Shown: one piece after another, positions 1-4,264 of the stretch
How the letters are laid out: every line of letters starts with the position of its first letter
Position numbering within the stretch: position 1 is the stretch's first letter
Assembly: GCA_905210545.1 (NCBI GenBank)
Contig: CAJLXC010000030.1
Location: forward strand, 1 to 19,595
Origin: an uncultured Eubacteriales bacterium
GTDB lineage: Bacteria > Bacillota > Clostridia > Christensenellales > Borkfalkiaceae
Length of the DNA: 19,595 nt
Reading direction: 5' to 3'
Made by a program: the position numbers and the translations under genes
Notes under the pieces: generated by a model
Seen by the model: only the letters and a program-made list of their open reading frames with translations
What the model was told of the DNA's origin: nothing
Databases searched by the model: none

Positions 1-77
1 CCGTCGGCTCGCCTGTTCGGATATAATTTTATTTAATTCCGTTCAATTATATACAATTCGGTTTTTAGCCCGACTTA

Positions 78-112
78 ATAAAAAACAAACCCGAACGAAA
101 AAGTTCGGATTT
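78..112 (-). terminator. Rho-independent terminator, minus strand
   Basis: A 10-bp stem (87-96 with 103-112, one G-T pair) closes a 6-nt loop. On the minus strand it is followed by a T-rich tail (GTTTTTTATT). It would end transcripts arriving from the right, such as the small minus-strand frame at 220-366. What is upstream of the window is not visible. Confidence 0.6.
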
Positions 113-136
113 GTTAGCAGATGGTGACCCAATTTA

Positions 137-170
137 AGCGTAAAACGAACAATTTTTACGCTCTTTTTTA
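137..170 (+). terminator. Rho-independent terminator, plus strand
   Basis: A perfect 9-bp stem, AGCGTAAAA (137-145) with TTTTACGCT (154-162), is followed by CTTTTTTA. It would stop plus-strand transcription entering from the left edge. It lies just inside the oppositely oriented terminator at 78-112, so the two transcripts would overlap by a few tens of bases. Confidence 0.6.
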
Positions 171-219
171 TTATAAAAATAAGGGCAGGACACAAAGCCC
201 CACCCTATAAGTTTTTCTA

Positions 220-366
220 TTAAAGTTTACAATTCCCGCCCAAATTTGGGACAATGTGTATATTGCTTACATTTACGCCACATTCTTTCAAATCTTCATA
301 AGTAATCAAATACTTTATGTTGTGCCTAATACAATTATCGTTATAATAATTAACAGCCCATTCCAT
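220..366 (-). CDS. Possible small protein, 48 residues, function unknown
   Basis: A minus-strand frame starts with ATG at 366 and stops with TAA at 220. The product begins MEWAVNYYND and ends PNLGGNCKL. No good Shine-Dalgarno sequence precedes the ATG; the upstream bases are AT-rich (AAATAAA). The frame stays open a few codons further up to a stop, where a GTG could also serve as start. No family is recognised. It lies in AT-rich accessory DNA beside tRNA fragments, so it may be the end of a decayed element gene and not a functional gene. The 367-468 stretch to its right shows nothing else coding. Confidence 0.22.
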   Translation of the reverse strand: MEWAVNYYNDNCIRHNIKYLITYEDLKECGVNVSNIHIVPNLGGNCKL

Positions 367-468
367 TTTATTTAATACACTGAACCACACTTAAAGAAAA
401 TAGGTAAAACGGAATGCCCGTATTGGAGCGAATTTTGTAGACGTATAAATGCAAATAAAGTTCAAAGC

Positions 469-498
469 AAAAAAAATTGACCACCCGAAAGTGGTCAA
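469..498 (-). terminator. Terminator behind the tRNA-Arg 3' half
   Basis: On the minus strand TTGACCAC and GTGGTCAA (477-484 with 491-498) form a perfect 8-bp stem with loop TTTCGG, followed by eight T residues (469-476). It begins 4 bases after the CCA end of the tRNA 3' half at 503-546, the normal place for a tRNA gene terminator. Confidence 0.75.
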
Positions 499-502
499 AA
501 GT

Positions 503-546
503 TGGCGTGAGTATGAGGAATCGAACCTCAAATTAACCCTTAGGAG
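503..546 (-). pseudogene. 3' half of a tRNA-Arg(CCU) gene
   Basis: Read on the minus strand, this segment starts with the anticodon loop CTCCTAA (540-546). It continues through the 3' strand of the anticodon stem (GGGTT), a 4-nt variable loop, a complete T arm (TGAGG, loop TTCGATT, CCTCA), the 3' acceptor strand TACTCAC, discriminator G and an encoded CCA. On the 5' side of the loop the tRNA pattern stops: AAAA and then unrelated sequence replace the expected stem, D arm and acceptor. The break falls exactly at the anticodon loop, as expected of an integrase crossover site. Its own terminator follows. The acceptor strand needs GTGAGTA as partner, which neither 5' half in this window offers. 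Confidence 0.8.
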
Positions 547-766
547 TTTTGCGAGGTTGTAAAAGTATCTTTTTTGATGTTAAAAACGTTAAAAAACGTG
601 CATTTTGTGCATTATTTTGCGTCTATTTTAAGCGTTTTTATTCAAAATTTCAAATTTCTTTCGTGTTTTGCAACAACTTTTATTTGAAATTTATACTTTT
701 TTTATACTTTTTTTGATTAGAAAATGATTTAATTTTTATCGAAAAAAAGCCGTATCCCTTCGTGAG
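547..766. other. AT-rich non-coding stretch
   Basis: No frame here looks like a gene. It contains short local repeats (GTTAAAAACGTTAAAAAACG, and GTGCATT twice) and a pair of TTTATAC heptamers at 690-707. It separates the tRNA 3' half from the integrase remnant and would be the inner flank of an attachment site if the element reading is correct. Confidence 0.5.
690..707 (-). repeat. Paired TTTATAC heptamers, possible integrase arm sites
   Basis: TTTATAC occurs at 690-696 and 701-707, 11 bp apart or about one helical turn. On the minus strand both read AAGTATAAA. The same heptamer recurs in pairs at 1547-1564 and 1761-1789. Tyrosine integrases bind short direct repeats of this kind in the arms of their attachment sites. 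Assigning these as arm sites is inference from spacing and location. Confidence 0.4.
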
Positions 767-841
767 AGTACATATATTTATTTGTATATATTACCAGACA
801 CGCAAGAAAAAGTAATTGACGCATTAGATAAACTATTTTAA
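767..841 (+). pseudogene. Remnant of a tyrosine integrase C-terminus
   Basis: The frame ends in LPDTQEKVIDALDKLF and a TAA at 839-841. This strongly resembles the extreme C-terminus of phage and Tn916-type tyrosine recombinases, where a catalytic-tyrosine motif like TYTH is followed by LPD(T/M)Q and a short helix. Just before it the frame reads STYIYLY, a plausible but degraded version of the tyrosine motif. No catalytic arginines or other integrase sequence is visible upstream, and an in-frame stop lies at 725-727, so nearly the whole gene has been lost. Its position between a broken tRNA and an excisionase-like gene fits an integrative element. The match is by eye only. Confidence 0.45.
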
Positions 842-842
842 G

Positions 843-872
843 AAAGACCGGGAGTTAATCTCGGTCTTTTAA
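843..872 (+). terminator. Terminator after the integrase remnant
   Basis: AAAGACCG (843-850) pairs perfectly with CGGTCTTT (862-869) over an 11-nt loop and is followed by TTAA. It sits 1 base after the stop of the integrase remnant and 10 bases before the ribosome binding site of the next gene, so it separates the two on the plus strand. Confidence 0.65.
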
Positions 873-888
873 CTTATATGGAGGATTT

Positions 889-1083
889 ATGTATATACCA
901 CGTTTACGATATATCAATGATGCAGTAAAAGAAATTAAAGAAAAAGACGCTGATTTTAACGTCACTTACAATATGATTAGGCATCTAATCAAAACAGGAA
1001 AACTAACTCAACTTAAATATGGAAGTGCTTGGCTCGTCAATATGGACGAGCTTTACGCTTTCTTTTGGGGGAAACGAAAATGA
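889..1083 (+). CDS. Excisionase-like winged-helix DNA-binding protein
   Basis: The 64-residue product has the layout of small excisionase-like (MerR-superfamily, HTH_17-type) proteins. A recognition-helix region (YNMIRHLIKTGKL) is followed by a wing and a final helix (KYGSAWLVNMDELYAFF). Such proteins bend DNA at attachment sites and direct integrases toward excision, or act as element regulators. The ATG at 889 follows a good Shine-Dalgarno (GGAGG, 880-884). Its stop overlaps the start of the next gene in ATGA, so the two are probably translationally coupled. Base composition is much more AT-rich than the core genes to the right. The role in excision is inferred from the fold and from the integrase remnant just upstream. 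Confidence 0.6.
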   Translation: MYIPRLRYINDAVKEIKEKDADFNVTYNMIRHLIKTGKLTQLKYGSAWLVNMDELYAFFWGKRK

Positions 1084-1523
1084 AAAGATTTGTTACATCG
1101 GGTGACTTACAACGTATGTTTTTTGCCGAAGACCATAAAACAATAATACGACGACCAAATTGCCGTAAATTTTGCCTTGATAACGACATTTATACAGAAA
1201 TTCACGAGAAGGCTTGGTTAATTGAAATTAAGCCGTTTATGGACAAAATAAATCCTCGTAAAATAGGCAAGCATTACGAATTACCCCAAATGAGGAACAT
1301 AAGACAATGCGTTCGGTTATGGAATAACAAGCATAGACGTTTCGGACAAATAATAGATAAGCATACTGTTGAACGATTTTTGAACGATAAACGAGTCTTT
1401 ACCTATCACTATGGAAATAGATGGATTATCAATTATAATCAAATTGAATCCGTTATAGCCGAATACTTCAAGAAAACTAACTACAGAATAAAAAGATTAA
1501 AACGTAAAAAAGTCAGTAAATAA
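1080..1523 (+). CDS. Basic protein with two excisionase-like repeats
   Basis: The 147-residue product starts at the ATG at 1080, inside the ATGA overlap with the previous gene; an in-frame ATG at 1029 would lie within that gene and is less likely. Two segments repeat the pattern of the preceding protein: residues near 28-57 (RKFCLDNDIYTEIHEKAWLI) and near 100-130 (VERFLNDKRVFTYHYGNRWI). Each has a helix, a turn, then an aromatic or basic wing ending in W-hydrophobic-I and another helix. The C-terminal end is strongly basic (IKRLKRKKVSK). It therefore looks like a double winged-helix DNA-binding protein, possibly a regulator or attachment-site binder of a decayed element. I do not recognise a named family for the whole chain. 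Confidence 0.5.
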   Translation: MKRFVTSGDLQRMFFAEDHKTIIRRPNCRKFCLDNDIYTEIHEKAWLIEIKPFMDKINPRKIGKHYELPQMRNIRQCVRLWNNKHRRFGQIIDKHTVERFLNDKRVFTYHYGNRWIINYNQIESVIAEYFKKTNYRIKRLKRKKVSK

Positions 1524-1546
1524 AAGGCTTTCAACGATTTTTTGAA

Positions 1547-1564
1547 GTATAAATTAGGTATAAA
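1547..1564 (+). repeat. Paired GTATAAA heptamers, possible integrase arm sites
   Basis: GTATAAA occurs at 1547-1553 and 1558-1564, exactly 11 bp apart, as AAGTATAAAT and AGGTATAAAT. This pair lies about 80 bp from the 3' end of the intact tRNA and is inverted relative to the pair at 690-707, so the two pairs face each other across the small genes. That is the arrangement expected of left and right arms of one element (inference). Confidence 0.4.
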
Positions 1565-1611
1565 TGTAAACAAGATTTAATATCAAAACCAACCACAAAA
1601 TATAGTAAAAA

Positions 1612-1644
1612 TAAAGAAAAAGACCACAATATTTAGTGGTCTTT
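1612..1644 (-). terminator. tRNA-Arg(CCU) terminator
   Basis: On the minus strand AAAGACCAC and GTGGTCTTT form a perfect 9-bp stem (1619-1627 with 1636-1644) with an 8-nt loop, followed by a T-rich tail (TTCTTTATTTTT). The stem begins at the last A of the encoded CCA. Its core GACCAC/GTGGTC matches the terminator behind the broken tRNA at 469-498, suggesting common descent. Confidence 0.75.
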
Positions 1645-1718
1645 GGCGTCCCCACAGGGAATCGAACCCCGAACTAGCCCTTAGGAGGGGCTTATTATAT
1701 CCGTTTAACTATGAGGAC
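1644..1718 (-). tRNA. tRNA-Arg with anticodon CCU
   Basis: All four arms can be drawn. The acceptor is GTCCTCA with TGGGGAC (one G-T pair), discriminator G and an encoded CCA (rc 1644-1646). The D arm is GTTA/TAAT with GG and A20 in the loop. The anticodon stem is AGCCC/GGGCT with loop CTCCTAA, giving anticodon CCU for the Arg codon AGG. The T arm is CGGGG/CCCTG with loop TTCGATT. A20 and C35 are known arginine identity elements. A terminator follows directly. The gene is complete and probably functional, yet it lies among broken relatives, so its 3' half may have been supplied by an integrating element. No convincing promoter was seen upstream. Confidence 0.93.
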
Positions 1719-1760
1719 ATTTTTATTAAATTTTAATTTGCAAAATAAACGTTATTGCGA

Positions 1761-1789
1761 GTATAAAAAATTTATACTTCCATTTATAC
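1761..1789. repeat. Cluster of GTATAAA heptamers
   Basis: GTATAAA at 1761-1767 is followed by TTTATAC at 1771-1777 and 1783-1789, 12 bp apart. On the minus strand the last two read AGGTATAAATG and GAAGTATAAAT, close to the sequences of the 1547-1564 pair in swapped order. The cluster lies between the intact tRNA and the 5' half at 1885-1922, as arm-type integrase sites would. Confidence 0.4.
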
Positions 1790-1884
1790 CTCGAATTTTT
1801 CAAAGTCGAAAAACGAGCGTTTTTGAGTGCTTTTTCGTTAAAAACTTGGAATATTTTGCATTTCGTTCTGGATATAGCGTTCCC

Positions 1885-1922
1885 TTAGGAGGGCGCCGTT
1901 ATATCCATTTAACTACGGAAAG
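1885..1922 (-). pseudogene. 5' half of a tRNA-Arg(CCU)-like gene
   Basis: On the minus strand this reads acceptor CTTTCCG, T8-A9, a complete D arm (GTTA, loop with GG, TAAC), G26, stem strand GCGCC and the loop CTCCTAA. After the loop, GGGAACGC replaces the expected GGCGC strand, and no T arm or matching acceptor (CGGAAAG) follows. The D-arm part (1898-1920) is identical over 23 bases to 2116-2138. It is the mirror image of the 3' half at 503-546, but the halves do not pair with each other, so they come from different tRNA genes. Confidence 0.75.
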
Positions 1923-2102
1923 ATATATTAAATTTCACAGGATATAGCAATACCCACTTTGGCAAACTTTTTCGCCGTGGTCACCATTTAGGTCACCAAA
2001 TTTTATTTTGCATTCTGTGGTATCGCCAAAACGCACGATTTTGAGCGGTTTTTGTATAGTTTTGCCCCGTGTTCAAGGGTTCATATTAGGAATAGCAAAC
2101 CC
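1923..2102. other. Non-coding stretch between two tRNA 5' halves
   Basis: No gene is supported here. GGATATAGC appears at about 1870 next to the first 5' half and again near 1940, and GGAATAGC appears near 2090 next to the second. These recurrent flanks suggest that the stretch descends from duplicated attachment-site arms. A short repeated TGACC/GGTCACC pattern is present near 1977-2000. Confidence 0.4.
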
Positions 2103-2140
2103 TGATAATGGGTATGTTATATCCATTTAACTACGGAAGC
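2103..2140 (-). pseudogene. Second tRNA 5' half with altered anticodon loop
   Basis: On the minus strand this reads acceptor GCTTCCG, T8-A9 and a D arm identical to that of the half at 1885-1922 (23-base identity, 2116-2138). It continues with A26, stem strand TACCC and a 7-base loop ATTATCA, then GGGTTTGC. The GGG could close part of the stem, but no T arm or CGGAAGC acceptor strand follows, so no full tRNA can be drawn. The sequence after the loop (GGGTTTGCTATTCC) resembles that after the other half (GGGAACGCTATATCC), so both appear to be junctions of the same type. Confidence 0.6.
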
Positions 2141-2190
2141 GTAAACATATACGACTATTTGTGACTTATACAATAAAATCCGAACGGATT

Positions 2191-2223
2191 AAAGCTTTTG
2201 CCCGACGGCAAAAGCTTTATTTA
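2191..2223 (+). terminator. Strong hairpin terminator, probably bidirectional
   Basis: AAAGCTTTTGCC (2191-2202) and GGCAAAAGCTTT (2207-2218) form a perfect 12-bp stem with loop CGAC, followed by ATTTAT on the plus strand. It marks the right edge of the tRNA-fragment region and insulates it from mazF. No gene ending here on the plus strand is visible. Between this hairpin and 2400 I see no gene and no convincing promoter. Confidence 0.65.
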
Positions 2224-2400
2224 TCGTTGCACGTATTATTTTACTATAAATAAGACGAACTGTCAAACAGGCTGGAATACTTTTAAAATTTTGCGTATAA
2301 AAAATTATTCAATCGGGTATTATACGGTCACAAGTAACCCAAAATCACGTAATTTACATATACTGATAACGGGAACTACTTGACGCATCGGAGACCTGAT

Positions 2401-2763
2401 ATGATAAAGAGAGGAGAACTATACTATGCCGATCTCAGTCCCGTGGTCGGCAGCGAACAGGGCGGAATAAGACCCATTCTGATAGTACAAAACGATACGG
2501 GCAACAAATACAGTCCGACGATAATAGCCGCGGCGGTAACGAGCAAGCTCTCTAAAGCCAAACTGCCGACGCACATAGAAATCGGCGCAAACGAATTCGG
2601 GTTGGTTAAAGATTCCGTGATATTGCTCGAACAGATACGCACGCTTGACAAGCGCAGGCTGAAAGAACGCATAGGAGAACTATCCCCGCCCGCAATGAAA
2701 AAAGTCAATCTCGCGTTGCTTATAAGCCTGGGATTTAACGAGGCGACCGCGGCGGAAAGTTAA
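2401..2763 (+). CDS. mazF: MazF/EndoA-type mRNA interferase toxin
   Basis: The 120-residue product is a close look-alike of Bacillus subtilis EndoA (MazF), a toxin endoribonuclease that cuts single-stranded mRNA at short sequence motifs as a dimer. The N-terminal motif RGELYYADLSPVVGSEQGG and the following RP are hallmarks. The catalytic pair Arg and Thr (R25/T48 in the Bacillus enzyme) is present as R24 and T47. The start at 2401 is preceded by GGAGA with a 6-base spacer; a TTG 21 bases earlier also opens the frame but is less likely. No MazE-type antitoxin gene precedes it within the 180 bases back to the terminator at 2191-2223, so it appears to be an orphan toxin. It is convergent with the nitroreductase gene. 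Confidence 0.93.
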   Translation: MIKRGELYYADLSPVVGSEQGGIRPILIVQNDTGNKYSPTIIAAAVTSKLSKAKLPTHIEIGANEFGLVKDSVILLEQIRTLDKRRLKERIGELSPPAMKKVNLALLISLGFNEATAAES

Positions 2764-2853
2764 TCATCTGCCCGTTCCGCGCCGCCCGAACCGCTCTTCG
2801 CGCCGCACGTTTCTGCTTTGCCCGCTTTTAATTCGAATAGACTTATAACCGCG

Positions 2854-3390
2854 TCAGATAAACTCGACGGACTCTTCAAAGCTCTTGCGCGTCTTTTTCC
2901 TGAGCGGGCAATCGCCGTAGCCGACGGCGATGACGATATTGCTTTCTTCGTCCGGAGCAAGTCCGACAGCGGCTTTAAGCTTTTCGGCGTTTACCCAACC
3001 GATTATGCAAGTATCCAAGCCTTTGGCTTTTGCCGCAAGCGTAATATACGCCGACAACTGCCCTATATCGTACTTTACGAAATGCGCCGCGCCGAATTTC
3101 TCTTTTGCAAACGGTTTAAGAACGGCGTTCTTTTCGGCAATAACGAAAAACGCCTTTACCTCCGAAACGAACGCGTTAGCTCCCCCGTCCTGCAACGCGA
3201 TGGCGACGTCTTTTACTTTATTTTGGTCGGCAACGCAATAAATCTTCCAGGGTTGGCTGTTGCACGCGGACGGAGAAAATAAAGCCGTGCGGAGAACGTC
3301 TTCTAAATCCCGAATTTCGGGTTTTCTGTCCGAAAACTTTCTGCAAGACTGTCTTTCGAGTACGAGATTTTTAAATTCTTCAAATTTCAT
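2854..3390 (-). CDS. Nitroreductase family protein (FMN-dependent)
   Basis: The 178-residue product has the family's N-terminal FMN-contact motif (RQSCRKFSDRK, about residues 14-24) and the PSACNSQPWK motif (about 36-50). The C-terminal part contains the IIGW and NIVIAVGYG segments typical of the fold. Members reduce nitro compounds, quinones or enones with NAD(P)H through bound FMN, usually as dimers in the cytoplasm; the substrate cannot be told from sequence. At under 180 residues it belongs to the short subgroup common in anaerobes. AAGGAGGG lies 6 bases before the ATG, and a near-consensus promoter lies immediately upstream (3412-3440). About 90 bases separate its stop from that of mazF, without an obvious terminator. 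Confidence 0.9.
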   Translation of the reverse strand: MKFEEFKNLVLERQSCRKFSDRKPEIRDLEDVLRTALFSPSACNSQPWKIYCVADQNKVKDVAIALQDGGANAFVSEVKAFFVIAEKNAVLKPFAKEKFGAAHFVKYDIGQLSAYITLAAKAKGLDTCIIGWVNAEKLKAAVGLAPDEESNIVIAVGYGDCPLRKKTRKSFEESVEFI

Positions 3391-3411
3391 AAAAATCCCT
3401 CCTTACGGACA

Positions 3412-3440
3412 ATTATATCATCGTATTATATAAAAGTCAA
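3412..3440 (-). promoter_or_regulatory. Sigma-A promoter of the nitroreductase gene
   Basis: On the minus strand, -35 TTGACT (3435-3440) and -10 TATAAT (3412-3417) are separated by exactly 17 bases. The -35 box overlaps the stop codon of the upstream gene (3437-3439), so the genes are packed tightly but transcribed separately. Confidence 0.85.
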
Positions 3441-3835
3441 CGCGCAAAGCTCAAAACGTTCTCTCTGTTATATCTTTCGACGGCTTTTAAGTATCGTTCG
3501 GATAATTCCAGACTGTATCTCTGCTTTTCGTCGTAAGAAAGCGTAGCGAAATATTCTTTATCCGTAAGTCTGCCGATCGCATCCGAAATTTCGCCCTCGG
3601 TATCGAGAATCTTTTTGACCTTGGCGTAAAACTCTTCTTCGCTTTCGTCCGTGCGTTTTATCTCGCCGGAAACCTTATACGCGTAATAGTCTTTAACCTT
3701 CGATTCCGAAACGCCCGCTTCTTTCGCGCGTTGAAGTTCCTGTTCGAGTTTTACGCGATAATCCTGCCAGAACCCGTTTTTAAGGCGTTTTTTGGCTTCT
3801 TTGCAATATTGTTTGAACGTTTTTTGATCTTCCAT
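3437..3835 (-). CDS. Uncharacterised helical charged protein behind rpsU
   Basis: I do not recognise this 132-residue protein. It is rich in Lys and Glu, has no membrane segment or cysteine cluster, and alternates charged and hydrophobic residues as in long alpha-helices (EEEFYAKVKKIL, YSLELSERYLKAVERY). The start MEDQKTF at 3835 is chosen because GGGGGAT lies 8 bases upstream; in-frame ATGs further up (3847 and the one opening the longest frame) have no ribosome binding site. It lies in the slot where many Firmicutes carry yqeY after rpsU, but it lacks YqeY-like features. The rpsU terminator lies between them and no clear promoter was found, so it depends on read-through or an unrecognised promoter. 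Confidence 0.75.
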   Translation of the reverse strand: MEDQKTFKQYCKEAKKRLKNGFWQDYRVKLEQELQRAKEAGVSESKVKDYYAYKVSGEIKRTDESEEEFYAKVKKILDTEGEISDAIGRLTDKEYFATLSYDEKQRYSLELSERYLKAVERYNRENVLSFAR

Positions 3836-3910
3836 AATTTTATCCCCCATAATTTTACGTTTATATTTATTTTTCGACACAAGTCGATTATTTCCGCAAC
3901 TAAAAGGAAA

Positions 3911-3932
3911 ACCTACCGATTTCTCGGTAGGT
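3911..3932. terminator. Hairpin terminator after rpsU
   Basis: ACCTACCGA (3911-3919) and TCGGTAGGT (3924-3932) form a perfect 9-bp stem with a 4-base loop. On the minus strand the tail is TTTTCCTTTTA, on the plus strand TGTTTTAC. It begins 9 bases after the rpsU stop codon and can act in both directions. Confidence 0.8.
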
Positions 3933-3940
3933 TGTTTTAC

Positions 3941-4120
3941 TTATCCTTTTATGCTTCTTTTTCTTGCCGCTTCGGACTTCTTTTTGCGTTTGATGGAAGG
4001 GCTTTCGTAGAACTCTTTTTTACGGAGATCGCCGATAATTCCGTCGCGAGAGCATTTTCTCTTAAAACGGCGCAACGCGCTGTCGAGATTCTCGTTTTCA
4101 CCGACTCTTACAGTACTCAT
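3941..4120 (-). CDS. rpsU: Small ribosomal subunit protein bS21
   Basis: The 59-residue product STVRVGENENLDSALRRFKR... carries the typical S21 N-terminus, followed by the LRKKEFYESPSIKRKKK segment and a basic tail (SEAARKRSIKG). S21 binds the 30S platform near the anti-Shine-Dalgarno region and helps in translation initiation. The ATG at 4120 has AAAGGAAG about 10 bases upstream. A consensus promoter lies at 4217-4245, giving a leader of about 90 bases that begins with a hairpin. Linkage of rpsU to the dnaK operon and mtaB is common in Firmicutes. Confidence 0.95.
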   Translation of the reverse strand: MSTVRVGENENLDSALRRFKRKCSRDGIIGDLRKKEFYESPSIKRKKKSEAARKRSIKG

Positions 4121-4165
4121 TCTTTTTCACACTTCCTTTGCCCTGACGGCGTTTATTCCTTAAAC

Positions 4166-4209
4166 CATACGGCAACGGCAAAACCCGAAAGCCTTTCCCG
4201 AACCGTATG
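4166..4209 (-). promoter_or_regulatory. Hairpin leader at the 5' end of the rpsU transcript
   Basis: On the minus strand CATACGG (4203-4209) and CCGTATG (4166-4172) can pair over an internal region that itself contains GAAAG and CTTTC complements. The predicted transcription start from the promoter at 4217-4245 falls at about 4209-4210, so the mRNA would start right at the stem. This could protect the 5' end or serve as a protein-binding leader. The regulatory role is inference. Confidence 0.4.
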
Positions 4210-4216
4210 CTGTTAT

Positions 4217-4245
4217 AGTATACTCTATATTTCCCGATTTGTCAA
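4217..4245 (-). promoter_or_regulatory. Sigma-A promoter of rpsU
   Basis: On the minus strand, -35 TTGACA (4240-4245) and -10 TATACT (4217-4222) are separated by 17 bases. The -35 box lies in the loop of an 8-bp dyad, TTTCCCGA (4251-4258 on the minus strand) with TCGGGAAA (4230-4237), which could be the weak end signal of the upstream transporter gene or an operator. Confidence 0.85.
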
Positions 4246-4264
4246 TGATTTCGGGAAAGTATTT

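Noticed and set aside
503..1922. A single simple element bounded by the 3' half at 503-546 and the 5' half at 1885-1922
   Set aside because: The two halves cannot form one tRNA (neither acceptor nor anticodon stem pairs), and an intact tRNA lies between them, so one clean insertion does not explain the layout.
1711..1947. Plus-strand frame of 78 residues
   Set aside because: It runs through the tRNA 5' end, the heptamer cluster and the tRNA 5' half; it has no ribosome binding site and no protein-like pattern.
2198..2383. Plus-strand frame of 61 residues before mazF as a possible antitoxin
   Set aside because: It begins inside the terminator stem at 2191-2218, has no ribosome binding site, and its product (KSFIYRCTYYF...) does not resemble MazE.
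1..2400. CRISPR array in the repeat-rich left region
   Set aside because: Repeats are short, irregularly spaced and in both orientations; no regular repeat-spacer pattern exists.
2760..2960. Minus-strand frame of 66 residues between mazF and the nitroreductase
   Set aside because: It overlaps the nitroreductase end in another frame and has a low-complexity composition. It could hint at an old frameshifted C-terminus, but the nitroreductase ends naturally.
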